From Agriotes lineatus (Eukaryota; Arthropoda; Insecta; Coleoptera; Elateridae): a stretch of 64,000 nucleotides of DNA. Both the position numbers and the translations under genes were made by a program. The stretch lies in assembly GCA_940337035.1 (NCBI GenBank), contig CALNHX010002272.1, positions 1 to 64,000 on the forward strand, given 5' to 3'. Positions 30,992 through 41,339 of this stretch are shown one piece after another (position 1 is the first letter of the stretch; each line of letters starts with the position of its first letter). Below the pieces are notes generated by a model, which made no database searches, was not told the origin of the DNA, and saw only the letters and a list, made by a program, of their open reading frames with translations.

Positions 30992-32843
30992 ATGACCCTT
31001 AATCGTATAATATTTGTATGGTTATAATTAATGTAGTAAATAAAAAGAGTCACCACACAATATTTAATTTAGTTCTACCACTTGCAAAATCAAACTAACT
31101 GATTAATTAATTTCGTTGGGTACGCCAAAATTGAGAATTACTCTTATGGTAGTTTGCCCTTTTTCTAATCCATTCATCTGATTTCCTAACTTCGCTAGCT
31201 CAATTTTAAATAGAGACATGAAATTAAAACTCAAAATCTCGGGTGTTGGGTTCCTGACTTTCCAAGTTAAAAATTCTACGGTACGCCTCTGAAAAGTAGG
31301 CAGATTGACCTGAAATGTAGGCGTAATGTGCCGTTGTTAAACTGAAATGTCAATTCTATCGCACCAAGTTCTCGTTATCTCAGCTCGCGTGTGAAATTGA
31401 CTTATTAACAATTAAATGAACAAATTTTACGGTAAGATTTTGAATACTTGTGCTTTCAAGGAGCGTTTAGGCAATCTTTTGTTTTCCAGATCGTTATTGG
31501 TGCATTTTAAAAAAGGACGCCGTACCTTGCGTTTGTTTTATGGGGCTCCACTTGACGATTTTGATTGAAAATCCTGGGAAAACACCTCGCCATCCACAGG
31601 AACTGTTATGATTTTCTTATTCTCCAGGTCGTAATTAAGGTATGCCCAAATTTTCAAGCCGATCGCACAGATCAAAATTGAACAATACACTAACCTCACA
31701 TTTGTATCATCTCGGGCCCCCTTTTGAAGATCTGGCTGAAATCTGTACTCCTGGCGGGCTTCTCGGACTGTTGTGGGCTTGGGGGTTGCTGTGTGGTGCT
31801 GCTGGAATAATCTTGCCACTCTATGCCTTCCCACGATGCTGCAAACTGATGTTGCCGGAATTCGCCAACTGCCGAAGTCGCCTCGGAACGCAAAAACTCA
31901 AGTGCGTGGAATCTCTTGCCTCCAATTGTGCTGATACACTCGAATTCGCTGATTACGATGGTGCTATTTAATTTTTTATACGTTTATGCCTTCTATTAAA
32001 TTTTTATCATTAAAGATAGAGTAAAAACCAAGCACTTTCATCAATTTATTCAGAACAAAAGCTATCTTCTACGTTATTGACAAAACACTGTCTACAGATT
32101 TGAATTATAGGAAATCAACCAGGTACAAAAACATAACTTATAATCTAATTTAACAAATGTTATCAGTTATTTACAAACTCTTATGTACTAAAATTATTGT
32201 CTTTTGGAATTGTTTATTTCTCAATGTTTTTTAATGCGCCACTCACTTCATTTTTATAACACTTAAATGCCCATTGTTTATCACTGCACTGACTAGTTTT
32301 TTAATCCACCCACATTGTCTAATTTCTTGTTTATTTGAATTCCATCTAATTTCTTGCTATTTCAACCTCTTCAAAACCCCAAGTCTTGTATTTTCATGTC
32401 ATAAATGACTTGCCTGGCTTTTCTATGTTCTTTGCCTTATTCTTCTAGTCATTCTTGTTCTCACCTTTATTAAAATGTTCATTTGCTATCCATTCTATAA
32501 TGACTTTACTTTCTACGCTTCCATTTTTAAGCTGTGTCTAACTTGAACTTTTTGTGCCAGTTCTGAATTTAATTTATATTCGGCTTTTAGTTTGTGCAAA
32601 TCTATTACATTATGATTAAAATTATATTGCTAAACCCAATACACGGAATTTGAGCTTCCATATTTCTGTGCCTATTCAATTACAATCAATTTCATTGGCG
32701 AATTATACCAGTGTTAATATGATTTGGCAATTTATGTGAATTTTCTCAGATGCTTGCATTATTACAACTCTGTGCTTTAATGATTTAATTTGTCATTTGC
32801 TTGTACTGCAATCAGAGCCGATTTGAGGGCTAAATACCATCGC
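30992..32843 (-). repeat. LTR-like repeat, copy 1, bounded by (TA)n
   Basis: On the minus strand it starts TGCGATGGTATTTAGCCC and ends near AAGGGTCATTGCA, i.e. TG...CA. Copy 2 (34350-36098) has the same ends and internal similarity ('gggctaaa.accat', 'ttgccctttt') but is clearly diverged. Both abut (TA)n tracts. A minus-strand open frame at 31538-31834 has one hydrophobic segment and no known domain. Two old solo LTRs is the leading reading; a single element with two LTRs is less likely, because the 1.5 kb between them consists of other repeats. Confidence 0.45.
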
Positions 32844-32860
32844 AATATATATATATATAT

Positions 32861-32891
<31 letters not shown>
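32844..32891. repeat. (TA)n microsatellite
   Basis: An almost pure TA tract broken once by 'aggt'. Related tracts lie at 33427-33465, 34335-34349 and 36097-36112; each forms the junction between two different mobile elements. Confidence 0.95.
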
Positions 32892-32894
<3 letters not shown>

Positions 32895-32921
32895 TCGTTT
32901 GGTATTTTCGACCGTCTCAAT

Positions 32922-33425
32922 AGTAAGTAGGAAAGGGGTGAGTTGTCGGGTTATCGGTCTGGTGATTAAAGAAAAGACTATTTAGTCATGTCCAAGCTTT
33001 CGAAATTTATTTTAATTTCTTCATCAGGGATATAACAAAAATCTTAGTAACAATTATACTGGTCAACATAGAGGACGGACGAACAAATTACACATTAAAA
33101 TTTCGATGGATGATTTCCATAATAATTATAGTAGACAAATTAAAACATTGCAGCAATGAGGACAATGAGGTTACAGCTGTAACCTCATTGTCCTCATTGC
33201 TGCAATGTTTTAATTTGTCTACTATAATTATTATGGAAATCATCCATCGAAATTTTAATGTGTAATTTGTTCGTCCGTCCTCTATGTTGACCAGTATAAT
33301 TGTTACTAAGATTTTTGTTATATCCCTGATGAAGAAATTAAAATAAATTTCGAAAGCTTGGACATGACTAAATAGTCTTTTCTTTAATCACCAGACCGAT
33401 AACCCGACAACTCACCCCTTTCCTA

Positions 33426-33429
<4 letters not shown>
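32922..33429. repeat. Near-perfect 508-bp palindrome without spacer
   Basis: The left arm from 'taagtaggaaaggggtgag' (32922) is the reverse complement of the right arm ending 'ctcacccctttcctactta' (33429). The centre is 'gttacagctgtaac' at about 33170-33183. I found only a 2-bp length difference between the arms. It is flanked by (TA)n on the right and lies close to another TA tract on the left. Each arm carries CTGATGA...GAAA (plus strand 33326-33355; minus strand 33027-32998). Confidence 0.9.
33326..33355 (+). ncRNA. Hammerhead-ribozyme-like core (candidate)
   Basis: CTGATGA (33326-33332) is followed by one extra A, a 6-bp stem (gaaatt / aatttc) with a 6-base loop, then GAAA (33352-33355). 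This is the order of the conserved hammerhead core with stem II. Penelope-like retroelements are known to carry hammerheads. I cannot find convincing stems I and III or the UH cleavage site, and one A is extra, so activity is unproven. The mirror copy is in the left arm on the minus strand. Confidence 0.35.
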
Positions 33430-33465
<36 letters not shown>

Positions 33466-33467
<2 letters not shown>

Positions 33468-34334
33468 GGGTGCTGACTTGCGCAACGCACCATAGGAATT
33501 TGCATAGTAAATTCTTTATGTTCAATTATTTGCTCCCCTAATTATTTTAGAGCTAAAGTGTAAATACATTTTTTGTAGAGACAAAAATACTGCACCCATT
33601 CATACTGTTGCTAACAATTTTTCATTTTCTGGAACTGAAGAAATGCAAAAAACACACTAGCATTTTCACAAAAATCAGTGATGCCATGGAATTATTGAAA
33701 CAAGCCAATGCCAACGCAAATGTGTGCGGAGCGACAATATGTGTTGTTTGTTTGTTTGTCATTGATGTTTCATTATTAATTATGTTCTGCTTAATGTCTC
33801 TAAGGTACCTAGACCTTGTCCATAACAAAAATGGTTTTACGAGTATGGTGGACGTTCGTTAACTAAGCTCCTTGTTTATTGTAAAATATCCGTATCGGCA
33901 AATTCCAAACAGTACAACCATTACATAAAAGACTGATTTATTTTAAGTTTAAGACTACAGGCACGTTATTAAATAATTGTAGGTGTAATAATGTGGTTCA
34001 GAACTTACACCAAAACGAGAAAAACGACAATAAATTCAATCTTTTGACGGCAGTGACTGGATGATCGCCCCGCACGCACTTGCGTTGGCATTGGCTTGTT
34101 TCAATAATTCCATGGCATCACTGATTTTTGTAAAAATGCTAGTTTGATTTTTTGCATTTCTTCGGTTCTGGAAAATGAAAAATTGTTAGCAACAGTATGA
34201 ATGGATGCAGTATTTTTTTCTCTACAAAAAATGTATTTACATTTTAGCTCTAAAATAATTAGGGGAGCAAATAATTGAACATAAAGAATTTACTATGCAA
34301 ATTCCTATGGTGCGTCGAGCAAGTCAGCACCCTG
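33466..34334. mobile_element. Long-terminal-inverted-repeat DNA element, 869 bp
   Basis: Arms of about 260 bp (33466-33730 and 34075-34334) are inverted copies. The ends read CCGGGTGCTGACTTGC and CAGGGTGCTGACTTGC, with TA on both sides. The interior encodes nothing recognisable. TA duplication suggests the Tc1/mariner superfamily. Confidence 0.85.
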
Positions 34335-34349
34335 TATATATATATATAT

Positions 34350-36098
34350 TGCAATGATCCTTGTCTTTAATGTTTAATAATATGTAAACAAATAATTCAA
34401 ATACAAAAGATCACTACAAACCTTTTTGTTTACGTTGGTTCTTATTTAAAATCAATATTTGACTGACTAACAATATTTACGTGGTTCGTTCTATTCAAGT
34501 GTTAATCGTCTTTTGCCCTTTTATTTCAAATTCACCAATCCGTAATTAGTAATTTGGCTAGCACTGGAATTAAGCATGAAAACTCAAATATCTTTACGGG
34601 TCTGAGGTTCCTTCTTGTTAATAAAATTGTACGCCACTGAAATGCGTAGTTCAAATGCTCTACCATAACCTTGTAACTAACTCAGTCTAAATTGACGTCG
34701 CTCTAGCAATTGTTTTGCAGATCGAAAATTAGGCTTTTGTTTCGGTAAATTAAGAAGAATCTCAAATTTTCTAACCCAACTTTCTGATGGCGGTTATAGC
34801 AGTTTTAAAACGTTCCTGGATTCTGCTTATATCGGCTCCGCAGCGCAGCGTTTGGGTCCCTCAGTAAGTTGTACGCTTACAATAATAGAATTGACTTCAC
34901 CACTGACCTTTTGAATTTTCCCCAGATGGTCTCCGTTGAGGTTCCGCTGGTGAAAATTGCTCACACCTTCCCTTGCGGTCGGTTGCTAGATGTGCAATGC
35001 TGGTATGGTCCTCGTAGGCCTCGGCTGCTAGTGCAGGAACTCCAATATTACCCCTGGGTGTCCTCGAATAGCCCGAAATGACTTGTCGAAGCTTGGTCGT
35101 CAGGAACGGAACGATGGCCGAAGATGAATTTAACTTTAGCTGAAGGATTTTATTGCCTCTATTTGTGCACGAACACTGTCACGTTATAAACACTTTGGTG
35201 CAATTTTGTGGCTGTAAATTAATGTAAAGGGTATGAAAATTGAAATTAAGCACCAGCCACAATTTAAGCTGTCGACCAGCAATTTTCATTCATTTGTTAA
35301 TAATTTCTTGTTCGTTAGAAACAAAAAACAATCTACCAAAATTAAACAGGAAATTCGAACTGTGTCAAATCAGAATCTTTACAAATTAATTCTTAAATTT
35401 AATACATTTTTACAATTAAACTTAATTCTATAAAATTGTCTTTGTAAGTTTATGGTTATTGTCCTTTGATTTTCACTCGCGTTTCGCTAATTAACAGGCC
35501 CTTTTGTTCACTCATTTCACTGATCACTGCCTCCTTTCTTTCATTTCCTCTTTAGCTACTTTAGAGTTCAATGTAAGTTCCGCTTTCACTTAGGTACTCC
35601 CAAACCAATACACATTTTAAATCCAGCTATTTTCGAATTCTTGTTGATCCATTTTTAATTCATGATTCGCCTTCTAAATCTGCCTTTGGGTTCTTTTACC
35701 CCATTCTTTCATAAGCCTTCTGCCTCTCTAACCTTTGTTTAATTTGCTCAAAGAAATTATTATTTTATTTACTCTAGTTCAAATTCATTTGCGACACACA
35801 GTTAATTATTGCTCTCTGTAAGAACTTGCTTTATTTCTGCATATTTTAAATAATGCCATAAGTTTAACTAAATTACTTTAAGAATTGCACACCCTTGTGA
35901 CAATCAAGCTTCATTTCCTTCTAGCTTATTTAATTTATTTCCAATAATAATGGCTCAATTTGTCCAAGTAATTTCGTATTGACAACTTATGTGAAAATTA
36001 TACAGATGTATGAATTCTATCAACTCTGTGCTTTTTTATTTTGATTTAATTTGTTCGCACTGCTACCAGAGCTGCTTTGAGGGCTAAAGACCATTGCA
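34350..36098 (-). repeat. LTR-like repeat, copy 2, bounded by (TA)n
   Basis: Diverged relative of 30992-32843, in the same orientation; see there for the shared ends. The small open frames inside (34869-35081, 35233-35433) are not conserved in copy 1 and are probably chance. Confidence 0.45.
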
Positions 36099-36112
36099 TA
36101 TATATATATATA

Positions 36113-36869
36113 CAGCCTGTTTTAAACGAAGTGTGCACTATTGCTAACTTCTTTATTATTGGACGTACGATATCGGTTAAATTAGCAAACTAGTAGCATT
36201 TTTTCTGTTGATTAGAATGGCGAAAACAGAAAAGCAATTGAACATCGCCTTCTCGAGAAATTTGGACAAGTTTACTTTTGTTAAATGGAACACCATATAT
36301 ATTTTTATATAAAACGATTGAAAATCGCAATCTAAACATAAAAGTTAATATAAGGTGCGGGCCTAAAACTAACAATAACCGAGTTATTACAACTTCTTAC
36401 TTTTAGACGAGGTGGCTTTGTATTTCTGACATATGTACATAAAATTGTTTTGTTTCAATAATTACTTGCTTTGTTGTCACTTGGCAAGTGTCGTTTAATA
36501 AATGATGTTATTTAGATTTATTTACAATGTTTATTTAAACATAAATTTTATTTTATAGATACACAGCCACCTCGTATAAAAGTGAATAATTGGAATAACT
36601 CGGTCATTTTCAGTTTTAGGCCCGCACCTTATATGAACTTTTATGTTTAGATTGCGATTTTCAATCGTTTTATATAAAAATATACAGGGTGTTCCATTTA
36701 ACAAAAGTAAATTTTTCCAAATTTCTCGAGAAGGCGATGTTCAATTGTTCTTCTGTTTTCGCCATTCTAATCAACAGAAAAAATGCCACTAGTTTGCTAA
36801 CTTAACCGATATCGTACGTCCAATAATAAAGAAGTTAGCAATAGTGCACACTTCGTTTAAAACACCCTG
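36113..36869. mobile_element. Long-terminal-inverted-repeat DNA element, 757 bp
   Basis: Arms of about 300 bp (36113-36415 and 36567-36869) are inverted. Outer ends are CAGCCTGTTTTAAACG and CAGGGTGTTTTAAACG, with TA flanks. A second sub-terminal 'cagggtgttccattta' inside the right arm is mutated in the left arm, so an older element may be nested in the arms. Confidence 0.85.
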
Positions 36870-36894
36870 TATATACATATACTCATATTATTCC

Positions 36895-37567
36895 ATTAAA
36901 AAAAAATCTGGTGTGATACACTCACACAACTTCCTTTTACAGTGATCTTATAATTAGTCAAAAATTTCATTTTTAATTTTTAACCATTTGTTAAAAATTT
37001 TCAAAAATTACAAATTCTACAAAAACGGTACAAAATCGAGTGTTAGTTGAAGAGACAAATTTTCTCTAGAATTTTAAGGTGAATTCAAAAATGTAATAAT
37101 ATACCGGGTGTTTTATTTAAAATAGGAGTTAATAAAAAAAATAGAAAAAAAAACAAAAGAAACCCACTTTAGAAGTATTCAACTGGAAAATCACCTATCT
37201 CACATCAATACACATTAAAAATGTAAGAAAAATGTAAAATTTAAAAAAAATCGTTAGAGCCGTTTTTGAAAAAATCGAAAAAAACTCAAAAATCACAAGA
37301 GTAAACACCTACTTCCGGTTATGCGATTTTCTTCAAAAGCTTGCTGTCTCATCTACATAGTACACAAAACTTATATATGAAGTTTCAATGCCATACCTCT
37401 TTTCGTTTTTGAGATATTCTGTTCACAGACACACAGACAGACCAATGAAAAAAAATATGTTTTTTGGGATCAGGGGACTCTAAAACGTGAAGATCTGTTG
37501 AAAACTCAATTTCAAATTTTTGGGGTGAATCCAATACTTCCTTTATAGTAGTAAAAGGAAGTAAAAA
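36895..37567 (+). repeat. Dispersed repeat 'ctggtgtgatacactcac' family, copy 1
   Basis: Near-full match to 38375-39073. It begins 'ctggtgtgatacactcac', then ACTTCCTTTTAC (36929-36940), and ends GTAAAAGGAAGT (37551-37562), which is the inverse. It has no protein. A (CAGA)n-like stretch is present near the 3' part. Inverted sub-ends suggest a non-autonomous DNA element, but no target duplication could be assigned. Confidence 0.75.
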
Positions 37568-37780
37568 ACATAGTTTTTAATTGTTTTAGTAAGTTTGGTG
37601 CTATAATGCCAAGTGGAGTTTGTTTTGCATTTATTGTTCGATTATTAGTGATTTTGCGTAATTCATGACCTACTTTGGCAATTTTTTTTTTATTTTGAAA
37701 AATATTTAGTTTCAAAACTTAAATTTAAGAATGCTATCATAAAGAACTTTTAGTGCTGATTTCAAATATCTAAGAATATA

Positions 37781-37962
37781 CAGGGTGTTCCATTTAAAAA
37801 ACCAAAGTTGTGTATCACTACGTAAAAATAAGAGGTCATGGCTTAAATTGGTTTACGTCAATTTGTAGGTTGTTTACTGGCATTTAAAACAGAAGAAAGT
37901 TCGTTTCGATATCTCTATTATTAACGAAGTTACGAGCTGTCTAGCGATCTACAAACACTCTG
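37781..37962. mobile_element. MITE, 182 bp, TA target duplication
   Basis: Ends CAGGGTGTT and, inverted, CAGAGTGTT; TA at 37779-37780 and 37963-37964. It belongs to the broad 'cagggtgt' class of arthropod elements also seen at 36113-36869. No coding. Confidence 0.6.
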
Positions 37963-38374
37963 TATAGATTGCTATGATACATAACGGGCAGTTTATGTTG
38001 AAGATTAATTTAAATATAAAATTTGGTATATCAATATAATCAAATTAGAAAAATTTATAAAAGAATTGCCTGTTTAACTGAAAGTCATTAATAGAATTTA
38101 GTTTTGATGCAAACTAAGATGATATGTATAGCACTTGAGTATTCTTTAATGGTTTTAAAAGGTACCTATAAGATAAGTACATGCTCAGATTACATATGAC
38201 AGATATAATTTCTATTGAAATAATAAGATGAATAGGTAGAACTCTAATTATTTTAATTTGTAGAGGGCATAAATAATTGTAACTTAGGAGCTAAGCAGAT
38301 TTTGTTACCATTATTAGAAAATCAATAACTAATAAAGCATAAAATGTAATTTTGATACAATTTTTCGATTCCAA

Positions 38375-39073
38375 TAAAAAAACTCTGGTGTGATACACTC
38401 ACACAACTTCCTTTTACAGTGATCTTATAATTAGTCAAAAATTTAATTTTTAATTTTTAAAAATTTGTCAAAAATTTTCAAAAATTACAAATTCTACAAA
38501 AACGGTACAAAATAGAGCGTTAGTTAAAGAGACAAATTTTCTCTAGAATTTTAAGGTGAATTCGAAAATGTAATAATATACCGAGTGTTCTATTTAAAAT
38601 ATGAGTTAATAAAAAAATAGAAAAAAAAAACAAAAGAAACCCACTTTAGAAGTATTCAACTGGAAAATCACCTATTTCACATCAATACACATTAAAAATG
38701 TAATAAAAATGTAAAGTTTAAAAAAATCGTTAGAGCCGTTTTTGAAAAAATCGAAAAAAACTGAAAAATCAAAAGAGTAAACACCTACTTCCGGTTATGC
38801 GATTTTTTTCAAAGCATTGCTGTCACATCTACATAGTACACAAAACTTATATATGAAGTTTCAACGCCATACCTCTTTTCGTTTTTGAGATATTCTGTTC
38901 ACAGACAGACAGACACACACACAGACAGACACACACACAGACAGACAGACCAATGAAAAAAAATATGTTTTTTGGGTTCAGGGGACTCTAAAATGTGAAG
39001 ATCTGTTGAAAACTCAATTTCGAATTTTTGGGGTGAATCCAATACTTCCTTTATTGTAAAAGGAAGTAAAAAA
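38375..39073 (+). repeat. Dispersed repeat 'ctggtgtgatacactcac' family, copy 2
   Basis: The same unit as 36895-37567, with a longer (CAGA/CACA)n stretch at about 38900-38950 and the inverted sub-ends ACTTCCTTTTAC (38406) and GTAAAAGGAAGT (ending 39067). The two copies are close in sequence, so this family has been active or duplicated fairly recently relative to others here. Confidence 0.8.
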
Positions 39074-40629
39074 ATAGAAATTTATCCTAATTTTATTATG
39101 TAAATTAGTCAAATACATTTTAAAAGGGGTTTTAATAAATTGACGTGGTGCATATAAAAGAGAAACAGAAACCAGAGATATAATTTGTGAAGATGCAGTT
39201 ATAGAGGAGTGTTGGAAGGTTATTTAGTTAGATACAAGCAAGTAAAAGTAGATAGAAGAATATTAGATTTGGATAGAGTTATTTATTTTGATTGATACAA
39301 GTGATAAACAGTAACATTGGTAAAAAGTTATAAATTGCGGGATTATGTCGATGGAGTACTAAGGACGTGAGGAGCTGACTACGTAGGATAGCAGAGGAAC
39401 TTCAGGACACGGGAGATTCTGTTTGGTTACTGACAACGGAGATTGCCAAGGTTGGAGCTATAAAAGAAGAATATTAATCAAAGATCATCTAAGATAGCAA
39501 ACTTGCCGTGGGGCCGTTGGAACGAGGAAACGTCTGGAAGGTGACAGAAGCTTTGCTGATGTGGAACGGGACCTTTCCTGTTAGCAGCCAGGGTTTTGAC
39601 AGATCGGTGCATATTTGTCATTAAGCAGCACATCACTACAGGACTAGCTAGGGGATCCAGGCTGTGGACGTCAGGAGGAGTGTTGTTTTTAGACGTAACA
39701 TTCCAGCAGCAAAAGTGAAAGTTGTTCAGGTGGGTTTTTAAGATTATCCTATTGCAGCTATATTAAATAAAAGACAATTAAAAGAGTGTAATTAATATAA
39801 TCAAGTACTTACCTTAGGACATTAAGTCAATTACATGTGAGTAGAAAGAATATTTGTCATTTTTAATTGAGAATATTGTTGGAGCATTGTTTGAAGTGCA
39901 AGGTGATAGTTAGTGTCAGCACACAATTAAAAGTCATCATAAAATTAAAATTTCAATTAACAAACTACTAGATTATCGAACCACCCCCTAAATAGAGTCT
40001 CAAGGCGCTATTGATTTTTATTAAAGTTTGAAAATAATTATAATTATCAAATACATTGCATTGTGTAGGTACCAATATTATAAGTTAGCCATACACAAAC
40101 AAGTGGAGCCTGAACAATATGTATACACAGTAAAATTTTCTTGACTGGGACGGGGGTTGGAATAACTCCGATCTCGGTGCTACGCACAAGTACCAAGCTT
40201 TAATGGTCAGATTGAAATAAAACCACTTGTATGTAATGGCCTGACGTTTCGTTTTTATTTTCAAAACGTTTTCAAATGCTAGGAGAAAAATTACAAATAA
40301 AATATCTGAGATCCCGGTAGCCATGGAATTAGCTACATATAAATGTTGGGTTAGTATTATATTTTAATTACAATAAGTATTGGTACCTATGTAATGTAAT
40401 AAAATGCAATAAGAGGAGGGGAATGTGCCCCGGACTCTGCAGTTTAGTCTACGACTCGATTATAAAAATCTCCTGTTCTAACTTCATTACTTATTGCAAT
40501 CTGTAATAATTTTTGACAGATAGGAATTTTAGTTGTGATGACATTAATGACATTTAGTTTAGTTGGATTCATCACTTTAATAAAGCGGTGTTGATTCCAA
40601 AGGTAATGTGATATCAGATATTTATGGCC
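39074..40629. other. Unassigned sequence; possible retroelement end at 40230-40300
   Basis: No protein domain. A TATA-like 'catataaaag' lies at about 39152 and 'aataaaag' at about 39767, which could be a promoter and a polyadenylation signal of a retroelement leader. On the minus strand at 40300-40240, 'gaaaacgttttgaaaat' followed by 'cgaaacgtcaggc' resembles the end region of Penelope-like elements, but the CTGATGA box is not intact. Confidence 0.3.
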
Positions 40630-40795
40630 ACCCGGTAGTTTACAGATAGATGAAAACAAGAATAATGACATTTTGAAGTCCCTATTTTTATATAAATCTT
40701 GTTTAATCTACCATGGAATCCTTTGAAAATCAGCTGTTGGTCTTATAATTATCTGCAGACGGCAATAACAAAGTTTTATAAATAGTGGTTGCCAA
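40630..40795. repeat. Dispersed repeat, copy 2 of 6895-7060
   Basis: See copy 1 for the shared motifs. It is followed directly by a short imperfect inverted repeat (40830-40965), where 'gtgttgaaaataacactttt' is partly mirrored by 'aaaagtgttttcacac'. Confidence 0.6.
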
Positions 40796-41084
40796 AAAAA
40801 ACAAAGAATCTTATTTTCAAAATAGAATATTGTACAACTAGTGTTGAAAATAACACTTTTCACACGAGTGGAGGAGTTTGGTGACGACAAGCCGCAGGCG
40901 AAGCTCATTAAGCCCCACAAGTGTGAAAAGTGTTTTCACACGTGTTGTACACTATACTTTTTCTACAACTGCAAGCAGCCGCTTAGATTTCAAATATACA
41001 CGCTTAAAAACAGCATGCGACAACGTTGCCGCACGCTGTGTGAAATGTAAGATTTTCAAAGTTAGTTAGGAATCTTTTTTGGCT

Positions 41085-41292
41085 ATTTTGACCATTGCTG
41101 CCCTTGAATTGGGAGAAACATCCTGGGGATAGATTCGGAAGCATCGTGGTGGTATGCCGTTGCCTTCCACTACCGTCTTCAGGCTCTAAAAACGCTAAAG
41201 TACAGGGTACAGCGAGATTCGAAGTTGGCCACCTAGAGGAACGTGGATCATAGTATCCCAGCGAGCTAAGCGACTGAGCTACGCTACCTCCT
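41085..41292 (-). mobile_element. tRNA-derived SINE
   Basis: On the minus strand the 5' end reads GGAGGTAGCGTAGCTCAGTC (41292-41273), a good RNA polymerase III A box, and a B-box-like 'acttcgaatctcg' follows about 55 bases later (41225-41212). The rest ('gcataccaccacgatgc', 'ccccaggatg') is non-tRNA body. SINEs depend on a LINE for mobility. It is not a tRNA gene: no cloverleaf closes. Confidence 0.7.
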
Positions 41293-41339
41293 AAGAACCA
41301 CATTATACTGTTCCAAAGTACGATTCAGTGGTCTAATTA

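Noticed and set aside
31538..31834. Possible membrane protein gene on the minus strand
   Set aside because: The frame is not conserved in the related repeat copy at 34350-36098 and has no known motif.
30992..36098. A single LTR retrotransposon with two 1.8-kb LTRs
   Set aside because: The repeats are strongly diverged from each other and the 1.5 kb between them contains only other repeats, no gag or pol.
40841..41050. Short coding frames around a Cys/His-rich peptide
   Set aside because: Overlapping frames on both strands in a repeat next to the SINE; the apparent HKCEKCFHTCC string has no finger or other domain context.
41212..41292. tRNA gene on the minus strand
   Set aside because: A and B boxes are present but no acceptor stem or cloverleaf closes; better explained as a tRNA-derived SINE.
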